NCBI RefSeq assembly: GCF_030272615.1
Contig: NC_081410.1
Span: forward strand, 508,611,942-508,652,941
DNA: 41,000 nucleotides
Direction of reading: 5' to 3'
Source: Cryptomeria japonica
Taxonomy: Eukaryota > Streptophyta > Pinopsida > Cupressales > Cupressaceae
Shown here: piece after piece, positions 12,292 through 22,599 of the stretch
Layout: every line of letters begins with the position of its first letter
Numbering within the stretch: position 1 is the first letter of the stretch
The notes under the pieces: generated by a model
The model's input: only the letters and a program-made list of their open reading frames with translations
The model's database searches: none
Told to the model about the DNA's origin: nothing
Program-made: the position numbers and the translations under genes

Positions 12292-12298
12292 TATATAA
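12292..12298 (+). promoter_or_regulatory. putative LTR TATA box
   Basis: TATATAA in the context GAGGGTATATAAGTTAG is kept in both LTRs (18207-18213 in the 3' copy). It is the best candidate for the LTR promoter. Transcription start is not visible from sequence alone. Confidence 0.5.
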
Positions 12299-12924
12299 GT
12301 TAGTTTATTAGGTCATTTTGAGATATGCCAAAAAACAAGAATGGTGTGATGCGAAGGATATGTATGTAGGTCATTTGTATGCGAAAGTTATATCATGCAA
12401 TGATCTATAGATGGTTTGTAAAGAATTCTTGGAGGAAAGGAGATATTGGTAAAAAGGTTCAAGGTTTATGAACCGGTACAAAACATAGCTTTAATCGGAA
12501 CTCTTTCTGGCATTGCAGATGCATTTTGTGAGTTCACCATTACTATTTTATCTCAGCAGAAGCTTGTAGTTAGTGAGACTCTTTTGTGTTGAGCAGTGTG
12601 GTCTAGGCAATGTGCCTTCCTGCACGTGTAGGCACCCATGCGATGCTATGTAATATCTTTCATATGGCCAGTGAATTGGTATTATGGGTCACAAATCCAG
12701 CCATGGTTTTTCCTCTTTCAGGTTTTCCATGTATAAAATTCAGTGTGTTATGGTATTCATTCATGTGGCTGGTTTGTTTACTTCATGATACATGTTTCTT
12801 GATTTATCGGTTTATATGTGTATGTTGTAATAAGGTAAAATCTTATATTACTGGCAAAACACTGATTCACCCGCCCCACCCAGCCCCCCCCTCAGTGTTC
12901 TTGAATTCATTGTATTCCAACAAT

Positions 12925-12936
12925 TGGTATCAAATC
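12925..12936 (+). other. primer-binding site, degenerate
   Basis: TGGTATCAAATC lies two bases after the 5' LTR end. It differs at two positions from the TGGTATCAGAGC Met-tRNA type, at the expected distance for a copia element. Confidence 0.75.
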
Positions 12937-12996
12937 CTGGTACCTCAAAGGAAGTTTAATAGCTCGAGGAAGATCCTGAAACTGGAATCATTGAAC

Positions 12997-13977
12997 ATGG
13001 CTATGGAGAAGCAACTTGAGATGACACTTGAGGATTATGATGTTGAAAGGATGAAGAAATTAAAACTGCAATATGAATTGAATTTTACTAATAAATTCAT
13101 TCTTGTCCTGCAAGAAAGGTTATCATCAACTCAAGCTAGGAGGAAGGAACTTTTGAAAAACTAGGATGATGAAGAGAAAAATGCACTTAAGGAAAAAATT
13201 GAGAAGACGAGTCAACAAAACATGCTAATAAAGAATGAAATGCAAGACCTGACTATGAGGATGTCAAAACATATTGAGGACAAAAAGAAGAAGGAAGAAA
13301 ATCTTGTTGTATCTCTGAAGAACAAATCTGAAGAATGTGGCAGATTGGCTCATGAGAATGATATGTTGAAAACTATTTTGGTACAATCCCAAAATAATGA
13401 ACAAGAGCTTGAAAGACAAATAATAACTCTGAGAGATGATTTAACTATTGCAAGTGAGTATGAAGAAAAAATTAGGATTAGTGCTGCATAGTTGGATGAT
13501 TTATTGAAAAGACAAAGGCAGAGTGAAGATTCTAGAGGACTTGGATTTTTACAAGGTGAAAGATTTGATACTGCAAATGAAGGTCAGTCAACCGGTATGT
13601 AGAACTCATTAGACTAGACGAAATTGGTAAAGAAATCTAATGCTTATAAATTCAATGGTAGATGCTTTGTTTGTAATAAATTTGGGCATATGGCTAAACA
13701 ATGTAAAAATAGAAAAAATCAAAACTATAATTCAGTTCCTGGTCAATGCACAAATTGCAAGAAATATGGTCATAACTCAGAAGATTGCAGAATGAATATT
13801 AAATGTCATGCATGTGGAAAGTTTGGACATTTGGCTAATCAATGTAGGTCAAGGAATGACACTGGACATGTCAAAAAAATTCAAAAGAACAATGTTACAT
13901 GTTATGCATGCAACAAAATAGGTCATATTGCTAAGTACTGCAGAAGCAAGACTAAACCGGTTAGCAATGACAAATAA
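12997..13977 (+). pseudogene. coiled-coil Gag with four CCHC zinc knuckles
   Basis: The first ATG 75 bp after the LTR, 12997, opens one frame that runs to the TAA at 13975-13977, broken by four TAG codons (13162, 13489, 13600, 13615) and no frameshift. The first about 165 codons are rich in E, K, Q and L (for example NEQELERQIITLRDDL) and look like a long coiled coil. The C-terminal part has four complete C-x2-C-x4-H-x4-C knuckles at 13663-13704 (CFVCNKFGHMAKQC), 13747-13788, 13804-13845 and 13900-13941. All zinc ligands are intact although the frame is dead. Most plant copia Gags carry one or two knuckles; four is unusual. The role would be nucleocapsid-like RNA binding and particle assembly. 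Confidence 0.8.
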
Positions 13978-14461
13978 AATGAGAAAGGAAAGCAGAAGGT
14001 AGATGAAATACAACAATATCACACCAAGAGATGGGTTAGAAATTCTTAAGAACCAAGTGGCGATGTAACTGCACCAATAACTCTACCGGTAGAGTAGAGC
14101 ATTCTTACACCGACATGAAATTCAATTGGTAACTAAGGCATATACCTTAGGAGTAGGAACATTCATTACAAATCTTGCATATTCCTTGGAAGAGATCTAG
14201 AGAGTGGTATTGGTCAATGATGGAGGTTTATCCGACATAAAACTATGAAACTGACATTTAGTAGAGCACACCGCTAAGAATTTATGATAGTGAAGGATTA
14301 GGGTTTACTCCCTGATAAAAGGGAAGATAGACTCATTTTCGCTCACCCAACACTCGAGAAAACCAGAGCGAAGGAAAGGTATTCTAAATGATTTCCAGTA
14401 GTTATCTGAGAAGTAATCAAGATCTTTAAATCGACAATCATTATCCAGGTATTTCTTTAAA
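13978..14461 (+). other. spacer between gag and ORF2
   Basis: This is a 484-bp stretch with stops in all frames and no known motif. It contains CTTAGGAGTAGGAACATTC near 14146-14164. The last part before ORF2 reads like an untranslated leader rather than decayed pol: no protease, integrase or RT motif can be traced. Confidence 0.45.
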
Positions 14462-17400
14462 ATGACATCCAGATCATCATCTCCTCCTACTTTCATTGTG
14501 AATCTCACTATTGTTGAAGTTAAGGATAGGCTTAGACCTGTTTTCAAGAAACTTCCTCAAATTGTAATGAAGGAAGACTCTGCTGGCACATTCTCAAGGG
14601 TTCCTGATGGCGTAGTTTATGTGGAAGATGTCATGGCTTATATTCACTGCATATTAAAGGATTTAGGCACTGAGGAAATCAAGGGAATGTATCAATCTAT
14701 GATATTAGGCAGCTCTAGAACAATCAAGCCAGAATATCAAATCATTGAAGACCTAGGGTTAACCGGAGTCTTGAATATATCAGAATTGAAGGACAAAATG
14801 ATTAGATATGTTCTAAGAAGGGTCCATAATGAATTCATCTAGCTGGACTAACATCACATGATCACCAAAGAAGCAATTCAGGCAATCACCGGCTTATCCA
14901 AAGTTGGACAAGAACTAGGAAAGAAGATCTCCAACAATGAGGTTGAAAAGCTCATCGACGCAACCCATGATGGAAGGCCAATGAGGATCAACACCATTAA
15001 AGATATAGATGTGAAATTTGCCAGCATGATCCTTGTCCACAAGACAACTCAATCAAGCTGATTAAAATCTATTGCCAGTTCCTATATCCATGCTACAAAT
15101 TAAATGATAAAGAATAATGGAAAGTATGATTTGTATGAACGGTTAAGAAGTGAATTAATGTTAAATCTTAGCAAAATCAAAGGTTTCAAGAAAGGAACAT
15201 TCCGGTTTGGCAATCTTATTGTCTACTTGATGTTGTATTTCATGAATGAGCTATTGGGTTTGGGAAAGAAACAATGGGCTCATGACATACCGGTAGGCAT
15301 GCAGATTAAAGATGCAATCACTAGTCTTGGCAGCAATAGGGATGAGAAGTTATGGGGCTTCTTTAAAACTTTTCAAGAGAACATGAGACTAAGGGAGAGA
15401 ATCTCTAAACACATTATGGAGAAATACTCCACTTAACTTTTCTTCATGGTAAAAATAGATGAGACTCTCATGGAAGCGGTGGAACCTAGAACAATATGGG
15501 TCACTGAATTGGGGTATGAAGTTGATGACAACATTCTAGAACTATAAGCTAAAATGTTGATTGATGCTCCTTTGGATGATAAGTCTGAACACTTTGGTAC
15601 TAGTGAGGAGAAGGCTCTTGAAGTTAAAATTGGCTTCAATAAGAAAAGGAGGGAAAAGAAAATAGACAAAATGTTTACCTTCGTTCAGAATGTAATTCAC
15701 AAGATAGATACAAAACTGGGTTCTGAATCTAATCTGATAGATAAACCGACAGTGGAAAGTGCTCCTGAGGTAACGAGGCCAACAAATTTCATATCTCTTA
15801 TTACTTCTGACTCTGATCCATAGGATAGTCAACCTCTTGCATTCAGAAGGGTACAGAGGAAGAAAGCTGACAAGCCTCTGGTAGAAGGAAGAAGGTGGAG
15901 CCAAGGAGGAAGCTAGTAAGAAAGGTAACAACAACATCCACACCTCTGGGAAGGAAACCTACTTAGAAGAGGAAGCCTGCTCCATCCACTCCTGCAAACC
16001 CCAACAAGAAGGAAAAGAGTGTGATAGATGAAGCAATTAAATCTGGTTATGTTACCATCATCCCACTAATGACTTGTGTAGAATTGATAGATGAGGTAAC
16101 TAACGATGGAATTTTGAAGAATGTGTCAAATTTCTATGGAGATTTAGATGATAATGAGAAAAATGAAATGGAAGAAGCAATTTTGTTACATTTAGACATA
16201 TATAGGAACACTTTGGTAGAGATTTTGAAGGAAATTCCTTTATCATTCTATAATAAATTAGATGCAAGGAGGCTAGATGCAATCAAGAGGGATAGAGAGA
16301 TTAAGGAAGTTGAACTTTTGGGCATTCGTGGTACTATAAATAATGAGGAAATAAAAAGATGTATAGAAGTTACAAATAGAACAATCTTTAGCATAAAACC
16401 CTGACAAATAAGCTTAATGATAGGTAGAGTCAATGAAATAATAAATGAGACCGGAGATGGTTGGGCTAAATTTTTCCAAAGGAATCCTGATTTCCTTACT
16501 TCTCAAGAAGAATTCGCTAAGGCAACAACTTCCACCATTCTAGACAAATCTAAAGGAAAATAATTTTTGGGAAGCTCAGATCAAATTTTGAATGAACCGA
16601 CAGATAAACCTAAAATTGATGAGAGTGTACAGACTAAACTGACAAAGACAACATTTGTACAGTCCGAGAAAGGTAATGCACATGATATAGATAATATTGT
16701 GGATAATAGTCCACTGACAGTAACAGATACTGCACCAAGTGGCAAAGCCACTAGTGCAAAACATGATGAGAAAAGGGATACACTGGGAGAGCATAAGGTG
16801 AAGATAAAAAGGGAAAAGGAGATGAATCGACAGTTGATTCCTCAGCAAAAATTTTGGCAATTGACACTTCTCAGGTTAATAAAATATCAATTACAGAGAT
16901 GAGTCCCACAAAGCTAATGATGATGACTACTCAAAAGATAATGAAGGAGGGATCTGCAGACAAAGGAATAATAGATCAGTGAATAACAATTTTGCACAAA
17001 TTGATTCCTGAATGTATGATAGAAAATGAAGCAAGCTCTTCTAGCAAGCTTAAGGTATTGACAGAGCACATATCAAAAAACTTTCAATCATTACAACAGA
17101 TTTCCGACCGGCAAGCACTTGAAAGATTTACTTTGGCTAAGAAAGCCAGTTTTGACCAGATTATTGAGACATAAAAGAGGAAGGTCGAAGAGAGACTTAT
17201 ACTTATTGAAAATTATTTGAAATAGTGTACTAACATCTATAGGGTCTATTGTAGTATACAAATTCTTATAGAAAATATAGATAAGAGGATAAAGGAGTTA
17301 CAAGAAAAGATTGCTAATATTGCAAGTTCTTTTGATGGAGTAACTTCACTTACAACATCTATTAATGGACAAATTTTGACTTTGGAGAACCAATTTTTTT

Positions 17401-17676
17401 TCTTTTGAAAAGGAAAGAGACAAGATTATTCGAAGAGCAAGGAGTCTCAAAGGGTTGGTGAGTCCAAGATTGGATTCACTTGGTGTACATAAGAAGGAAT
17501 GCATGGATATGCTTGCAAATCCCACACTGATAGAAATCACTGAGAAAGAAACACGTGCACATTTACTTAGTGGAATTGTATCCATATCTAAAACATTCAA
17601 AACCGCCTAGGATACCTATATAGATTGTCTAGAGAAAGCTTATCCAAAAATCTTAAAATTAGTCAAGCTCCGGTAA
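14462..17676 (+). pseudogene. ORF2: long coding region of unknown function
   Basis: I do not recognise this protein. ATG at 14462 opens a frame kept to about 15850 despite stops at 14840 (TAG), 15059 (TGA), 15434 (TAA) and some later ones. The frame then shifts near 15900, again near 16900, and again at a run of eight T at 17393-17400, ending with TAA at 17674-17676. The whole would be about 1070 codons. The N-terminal part (to about 15436) looks globular (VYVEDVMAYIHCILKDLG). A basic stretch, KKRREKKIDK, lies near 15640-15670; a polar, T/S/K/D-rich middle covers about 16500-16900; helical, coiled-coil-like segments lie at about 16990-17390. No signal peptide, membrane segment or enzyme motif is visible. 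It sits in the place of pol or an env-like gene. It could be a family-specific accessory protein or a captured host gene. Confidence 0.65.
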
Positions 17677-17723
17677 AGTAATCAGTATTATTCTTTCAAT
17701 TCTTTCACTGGTCTTTGGAATTG

Positions 17724-17906
17724 ATGCCAAAGGGAGAGTATATGTATGTGAAAAATATGTATATTTATATAATCCTAGGGGGAGGATATCAGACAGAGAG
17801 TATATTGCAAACATAGTCAATCAGCTCAGGGGGAGCATGTTTTAGTTCAATCGACATGGAATCCTTTTTTCGCATGAGTGTTGCCATCAATGCCAAAGGG
17901 CGATAT
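17724..17906 (+). other. series of polypurine tracts before the 3' LTR
   Basis: The functional-looking PPT is ATGCCAAAGGGCGATAT (17890-17906), directly before TGTTGG. Three similar tracts lie upstream: ATGCCAAAGGGAGAGTA (17724-17740), AGGGGGAGGATA (17777-17788) and AGGGGGAGCATG (17828-17839). Extra tracts could act as secondary plus-strand primers or be duplications of the original site. Confidence 0.7.
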
Positions 17907-18808
17907 TGTTGGAAATTTACACTCATTGGATTCATATGTTGTCATTGATGGTAACAAGATTCTATAGAAGGCATATACAGGCAAATATTGGCATTGCAGG
18001 CATACACTGACAGATACCGACATTGGAGTAATCAAGGTCATCACCGACACCGGCACCGACATCCAACACTTTAGTGGAGCCGACATCAATTTGGGATTCG
18101 AAATATTTTATTTGTAAAATCATTTTGTACTTATTGTATAGAGCTGCCATTGAATATCTTTTGTAATGTATTGTAAGCCGACATAAGGCATCTTGTTTGT
18201 AGAGGGTATATAAGTTAGTTTGTTAGGTCATTTTGAGATATGACAAGAAAGAAGAATAGTGTCATACGTAGGATATGTATGCACGTCATTTGTATGTGAA
18301 ATCTATATCATGCAATGATCTATAGATGGTTTGTAAAGCATTCTTGGAGGAAAGGAGATACTGGTAAACGGGTTCAAGGTTTATGAACCGATACAAAATA
18401 GAGCTTTAACTAGAACTCCTTCTGGCATTGTAAATGCATTTTGTGAGTTCACCATTACAGTTTTATCTCAGCAGAAGCTTGTAGTCAGTGAGACTCTTTT
18501 GTGTTGAGCAGTGTGCCTTCCTGCATATGCAGGCTCCCATGCTATGTAATATCTTTTGTATGGCCAGTGAATTGATATTGTGGGTCACAAATCCCACCGT
18601 GGTTTTTCCTCTTTGAGGTTTTCCATGTATAAAATTGAGTGTCTTATGGTGTTCATTCATGTGGATGGTTTATTTACTTCATGTTATATGTTTATTCATT
18701 TACCGGTTTATATGTGTATGTTGTAATAAGGTAAAATCTTATATTACAAGTAGAACACTGATTCACCAGCCCCCCTCTCAGTGTTCTTGGATTCATTGTA
18801 TTCCAAGA
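17907..18808 (+). repeat. 3' LTR (902 bp)
   Basis: It starts TGTTGGAAATTTACACTC and ends GTATTCCAAGA, the terminal CA having become GA. It aligns throughout with the 5' LTR, including the 29-bp tandem repeat, TATATAA (18207-18213) and the C-rich block at about 18768-18780. It is followed directly by the TSD GATAC (18809-18813). Confidence 0.9.
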
Positions 18809-18813
18809 GATAC
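18809..18813. repeat. TSD GATAC, right copy
   Basis: Exact match to 11987-11991, so the right boundary is certain even though the LTR end is mutated. Confidence 0.9.
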
Positions 18814-19575
18814 ATGGCTAGGGATACTTATAGTAGAAGACCCATAGTGGATCTAGTTTTGGTCTATTTGGCAATACAATCAATGTGAGGAGTAGGAAAC
18901 ATTGTAAGGTTAGTTTTTTAACAATATAATTAGAGTACATAGTAGATATTTAGTCTTGTGAAAAATACATCAAAATTACAAGAGAATATTCACATGTAGA
19001 GCTGATTCCAAAATCTATTATAATTCTATGTGATAGTTAGAGAGCTATATATTTAGTAGAACCTATCCTTTCATGTAAGGATAAAGCATATTTATTTTGA
19101 AAGCTATTTTAATAATATTATTGATGATGCATGTATTAATATACTCTTGATGTTTTTCTAAAGCATCATAATTACTATGGGTAACTTATTATTTGATCTA
19201 GTATATTACTAAATTTTTAAATTTTTCCAGTTTGTTTCCCTAGATCTTATCAGTCACAAGTCCATTTTCTTTCAATGATAATAAGTCGAGCCTTAAATTA
19301 TTAAAATAATACTAAATCACACTATTTTTAGGATTAATTCACACTATCCATCATTCCTATTTTGCTAGATATCATAGTTAAAAAATGGGGGAATAATGTG
19401 TGATATTATTGACTAATGATTACTCTTTCATATTGTTAAGGGATAAAAAATTGCAACCATTTAAAATACTATAAAATGGTTAATATACACATATATGAAT
19501 GAATCTTTCAATAATGAAATACATATAATGGCTCTATAAATATAATGTATTGCCTTTTAGAAGAAGGATAATAAA
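18814..19575. other. AT-rich spacer, nothing recognisable
   Basis: AT-rich DNA between two elements, with no open frame of note, no structured RNA I can identify and no repeat partner elsewhere in the window. Its right edge carries TATCA, the TSD of the next element. Confidence 0.5.
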
Positions 19576-19580
19576 TATCA
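19576..19580. repeat. TSD TATCA, left copy
   Basis: TATCA precedes the 5' LTR and recurs exactly at 27198-27202 after the 3' LTR. Confidence 0.88.
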
Positions 19581-21076
19581 TGGTGCAAGAGAACCTCAAG
19601 ACTAATATGATAAGTGCAATAAAGGGTAAAGGTCACACATGGGAATGTGACCTTTCAATCTATGTGATAGGGTAGTCTTGCTTGTTTGATTTTTTTAATA
19701 AACCCCACCTTGTCACCCAATGACATGGATTTGGTAAATTGATGAGCCACCATGGGCATATGGGTCTAGGGGTATTTAGTTGAGTATTTTATAGGTGTTT
19801 ATGTGTTGGAGATGTCTTAGGAAGGTTTAGGACATGTTGAAACATCTCTAGGTAGGCGGATTTAACATATGTCAAAAGTTGCACAAACTTGACAACTTTT
19901 GTTGACAACTTTTAATGAAAACTTTTGGTTACAAATAAAAATTTCCTTCCAACGGTCCCCTCAGTTAAAAAGATGATTGATAACCATTGAGGAAGGCATA
20001 AAATTTCATTCCCAATCATCATTGGAGAGAGAGGATGACTTTGTAAACATTTGGCATCATTGAAGTAATACAATTTTGAGCATTTCTTGTAATTTTGTTA
20101 TTCTACACGGTGTACCATACTGTATGTTCATTTTGGAATTAGGAAACCACTGGGATGTGATAGAGTGGTAAATAACCTTTCAGATGCATCAAGTTTGAGG
20201 CCCTAATTCACCAAGCTAAGGAAGAAACCTACTATTTTCTAGAAGTGGTCTAGATTTGATAGTTTTGCTTAGGGTTTTGCAAAGAAATGGTCTTACCTTG
20301 TTGATCCTTCATTGGTGGTTAATCGCTTTGGAGGGGATGCAATTATGGCCAATTTATTTTAGGATTTTGAAGTCCTTTTTCAGGTTAGGACTAGTTGGAG
20401 GTGAGGGTTTGATGCATTAAGGTGGGCAATTCCATGTGGCCACCGTGCAAGTGTAAGCAAACAGGTCTCACATCAGGGGTTAGAGGTATGATCATGACCT
20501 AAGAATTAAGAATTGGTGCATTTTCCATTTCCTAAGAGTGTCCCTTGAGTTGGTTTGGTGAGTTAAGGTCCGTGTCTACACACTCCTTTATAAAATAGGC
20601 CTAATTGGGGCTATTAGGCCTCCTAACTAGAATAGGGTTTAGATTCTTGTGTTCCCAACTAGTAAAAACTATTAGCATATGTTTAGTAACTCTCAAAAGG
20701 GTATCCAAATATTGAATTTTTCTCTTGAGTCTTCTAGAGAAATAAGGAGTGAAGTGTGGAAAACCAGTCTGGCAGGGCTATTAGGATTAGTAAGCCTTAT
20801 TATAGTAGTTACCCCAAACCGGTAGAGGGAAGCCAAATTTATTGATTGAAGGGACCAACCCATTGTTATCCACAGGGTCCTTAAGATCCTCTAGAAGACC
20901 TTAGGAGATGCTCAATGAAAGAGAAAATGTGAGGGAGCTTCTTTTGAAGAACGGAATGTGGGACTTGTCAAACTGATATTCCTTGACCCCTTGTAGTGTG
21001 TTGTGATTGCTAGGGTCCTTGACATGCTCTTGGATTAGGGGAATCTATCCTATACCTATACCAAGGATCTGCATCA
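19581..21076 (+). repeat. 5' LTR of the chromovirus (1496 bp)
   Basis: It runs from TGGTGCAAGAG to CTGCATCA and aligns with 25638-27197. It lacks about 65 bp present in the 3' copy; the junction is at GAAGG (20848-20852), a pentamer found at both ends of the missing segment. It contains a TATAAA at 20589-20594. Confidence 0.9.
20589..20594 (+). promoter_or_regulatory. putative LTR TATA box
   Basis: TATAAA in CTCCTTTATAAAATAGG is about 0.5 kb before the 5' LTR end. In the 3' LTR the same place reads TTTGTAAAATAGG, so the box is damaged there. It is a promoter candidate by position and sequence only. Confidence 0.4.
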
Positions 21077-21079
21077 GAT

Positions 21080-21091
21080 TGGTATCAGAGC
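21080..21091 (+). other. primer-binding site (Met-tRNA type)
   Basis: TGGTATCAGAGC, a perfect match to the plant Met-tRNA-type PBS, lies three bases after the 5' LTR. Confidence 0.92.
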
Positions 21092-21125
21092 ATACGAGGA
21101 ATCCTTTTGGGAAGAATAATAGTAC

Positions 21126-22200
21126 ATGTCAGTAGAAGAATCAGAGGGTGAGGCTAGGAAAATTCCTCCAAATATGACAAATTTGGAACTTTCCAGGATG
21201 GTGCAAGAGAAAAAGGAATATAATTATCAGCTTAGAAAGTTGATTGAGAACTTGGAGGGTAGGATAGAGAGACTTGATGTCTCAGAGGAAGTGAGAGAAG
21301 AAGAGGAGAATCCACAAAGGCAGGAAGAAGAGGAAGTTCTTGTAGAGCATAGGTACCTGGTCAATGACTTGAAGTCTATGGAGAGGAGAACCATGGACTA
21401 GAAATAAAACCTTCCTATTTTCAGTGGGAAGATGGATGTTGATAGAGTGATGGACTCAATAGAGTCCTTAAAAGTCCTTAAACAACTTCTTTGAATGTGA
21501 AGACATTGCTGACAACTAAAAGATGAATATTGCCAGGTCAAAATTTCAAGGAGCAACCCTGACATGGTGGAACTTTGTGCAAGGAGAAAGAGTAAAAGAG
21601 GGAAGAGGAATGATCACCTCTTGGAAGAAGATGATTGCAAAGATTAAGGGAGTATATATACCTGAGGACTATGAAGTCCAATTACACAAGAGAAGGTAGA
21701 ATCTTAGACAAAAAGAGATGGATGTGTGTGCCTATACTGAAGAATTTCAAAAACTGAGTATAAAGTCTAAGAAGGTTGAGGATGAAAGTGAAAGAGTGGC
21801 AAGGTATCTAAACGGCCTAAGGTGGAACATACAAGAAGAGTTGAACCTCTTATGCCCTGACACTACTCATAGATGTTGTCAATTAGCATTAAAGGTGGAG
21901 GAGAAGCTCAAAAGAAGACAAGAGCAGAGCAATAGAGGAAGGGGAAAGCAACTAAGGGGAAGGAGCAACTTCAGAGGAAGAGGATCAAATTTTGAGTTTC
22001 AAGGAGAGGGAAATCAAGACTACTCAATGAATGACAACAACAACAAAGACAATTTCATAGGGAGAAGGCCTAATTTCAGAGGTAGATCATCAGGAAGAGG
22101 AGTAGGAGCAATAAAGTGTTTTAACTGCAACCAAGAGGGACACATTGCCAACAAATTCCTGGAGAAGATGGGGTCTAGTTCCCAAGGAGAAAGGAGAGCC
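21126..22200 (+). pseudogene. gypsy gag with damaged zinc knuckle
   Basis: ATG at 21126 starts a charged, coiled-coil-like N-terminus (about 90 codons) stopped by TAG at 21399. A retrotransposon Gag core follows (about 21420-21920; ATLTWWNF and QLALKVEEKL can be read), with another TAG at 21697. A perfect tandem duplication of AGTCCTTAAA (21463-21472 and 21473-21482) shifts the frame by one; the frames before and after differ by exactly this amount. An R/G-rich stretch (RGRGKQLRGRSNFRGRG) precedes the knuckle at 22117-22158, CFNCNQEGHIANKF, where Phe replaces the last zinc-binding Cys. The role would be capsid and nucleocapsid. It continues in the same frame into protease. Confidence 0.85.
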
Positions 22201-22259
22201 AATCTAGCCCAAGAATCAGATTACCAAGGTAGTAATAAACCTGATTCATATGGTTATCC

Positions 22260-22521
22260 AGAGACCGGACATGCACTAATGTTGAGAACAACCCTCTTGA
22301 AGGTACCAACACCTATGGAGCCACCTCAAAGGAAGTCTATCTTCCGCACCACTTGCCAATCAAGAGGAAAGGTATGTAAAGCTTTGATTGACTCAGGGTC
22401 TACTGAGAATTTTGTGTCAATAGAAATGGTAGGGAAGTTGAAATTGAGGAGGATACCCCATCCATACCCCTATAGCTTGTCTTGGCTCACAAAGGGGCAA
22501 CAAACACTTGTAGAAGAGTAG
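22260..22521 (+). pseudogene. aspartic protease domain of gypsy pol
   Basis: The active-site motif LIDSGST lies at about 22384-22404, with DSG at 22390-22398, preceded by the usual KVCKA lead-in and followed by FVS. This is the retropepsin pattern, which acts as a dimer to cut Gag-Pol. The frame is shared with the Gag knuckle region. It is terminated by TAG at 22519 and a second TAG at 22537, before the recognisable LLFGRPWQYD linker at about 22591-22620. Confidence 0.82.
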
Positions 22522-22599
22522 TCATGGGTAGAATTATAGATAGGTGCATATAAGGATAATATTTTATTTGATATTGTTAAAATTGATGCTTGTCACCTC

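Larger units (their letters stand above)
11992..12922 (+). repeat. 5' LTR (931 bp)
   Basis: It begins TGTTGGAAATTGACACTC and ends GTATTCCAACA, a TG...CA pair. It contains a 29-bp tandem repeat (12055-12083 and 12084-12112, both starting GGCATA), a TATA-like TATATAA at 12292-12298 that is conserved in the other LTR, and a C-rich block before CTCAGTGTTCTTG near the end. It is longer than the 3' copy mainly because of extra bases around 12598-12640 and in the C-rich block. Confidence 0.9.
11992..18808 (+). mobile_element. LTR unit with multi-knuckle Gag and an unknown ORF2, no pol
   Basis: This is a complete LTR unit of 6817 bp. Similar LTRs lie at 11992-12922 and 17907-18808, a PBS follows the 5' LTR, a PPT precedes the 3' LTR, and perfect TSDs GATAC lie at 11987-11991 and 18809-18813. 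The internal region holds a coiled-coil plus zinc-knuckle Gag (12997-13977), a spacer, and a second coding region (14462 to about 17676) that I do not recognise. No DSG protease, integrase or YxDD RT motif was found. The unit is therefore non-autonomous and would have used enzymes supplied in trans. The TGTTGG start and C-rich LTR end put it with copia-type, possibly SIRE-like, elements by inference. Confidence 0.85.

Noticed and set aside
12610-13164. Frame of 184 codons starting inside the 5' LTR
   Set aside because: Only the part from ATG 12997 is Gag-like. The upstream part is LTR sequence that includes the C-rich block and PBS.
15433-16860. Minus-strand open frames opposite ORF2
   Set aside because: They are shadows of the plus-strand coding region, whose frame is kept over a far longer distance.
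17724-17740. Alternative 3' LTR start after the upstream purine tract
   Set aside because: It is not followed by TGTTGG, and the LTR alignment and TSD clearly start the LTR at 17907.
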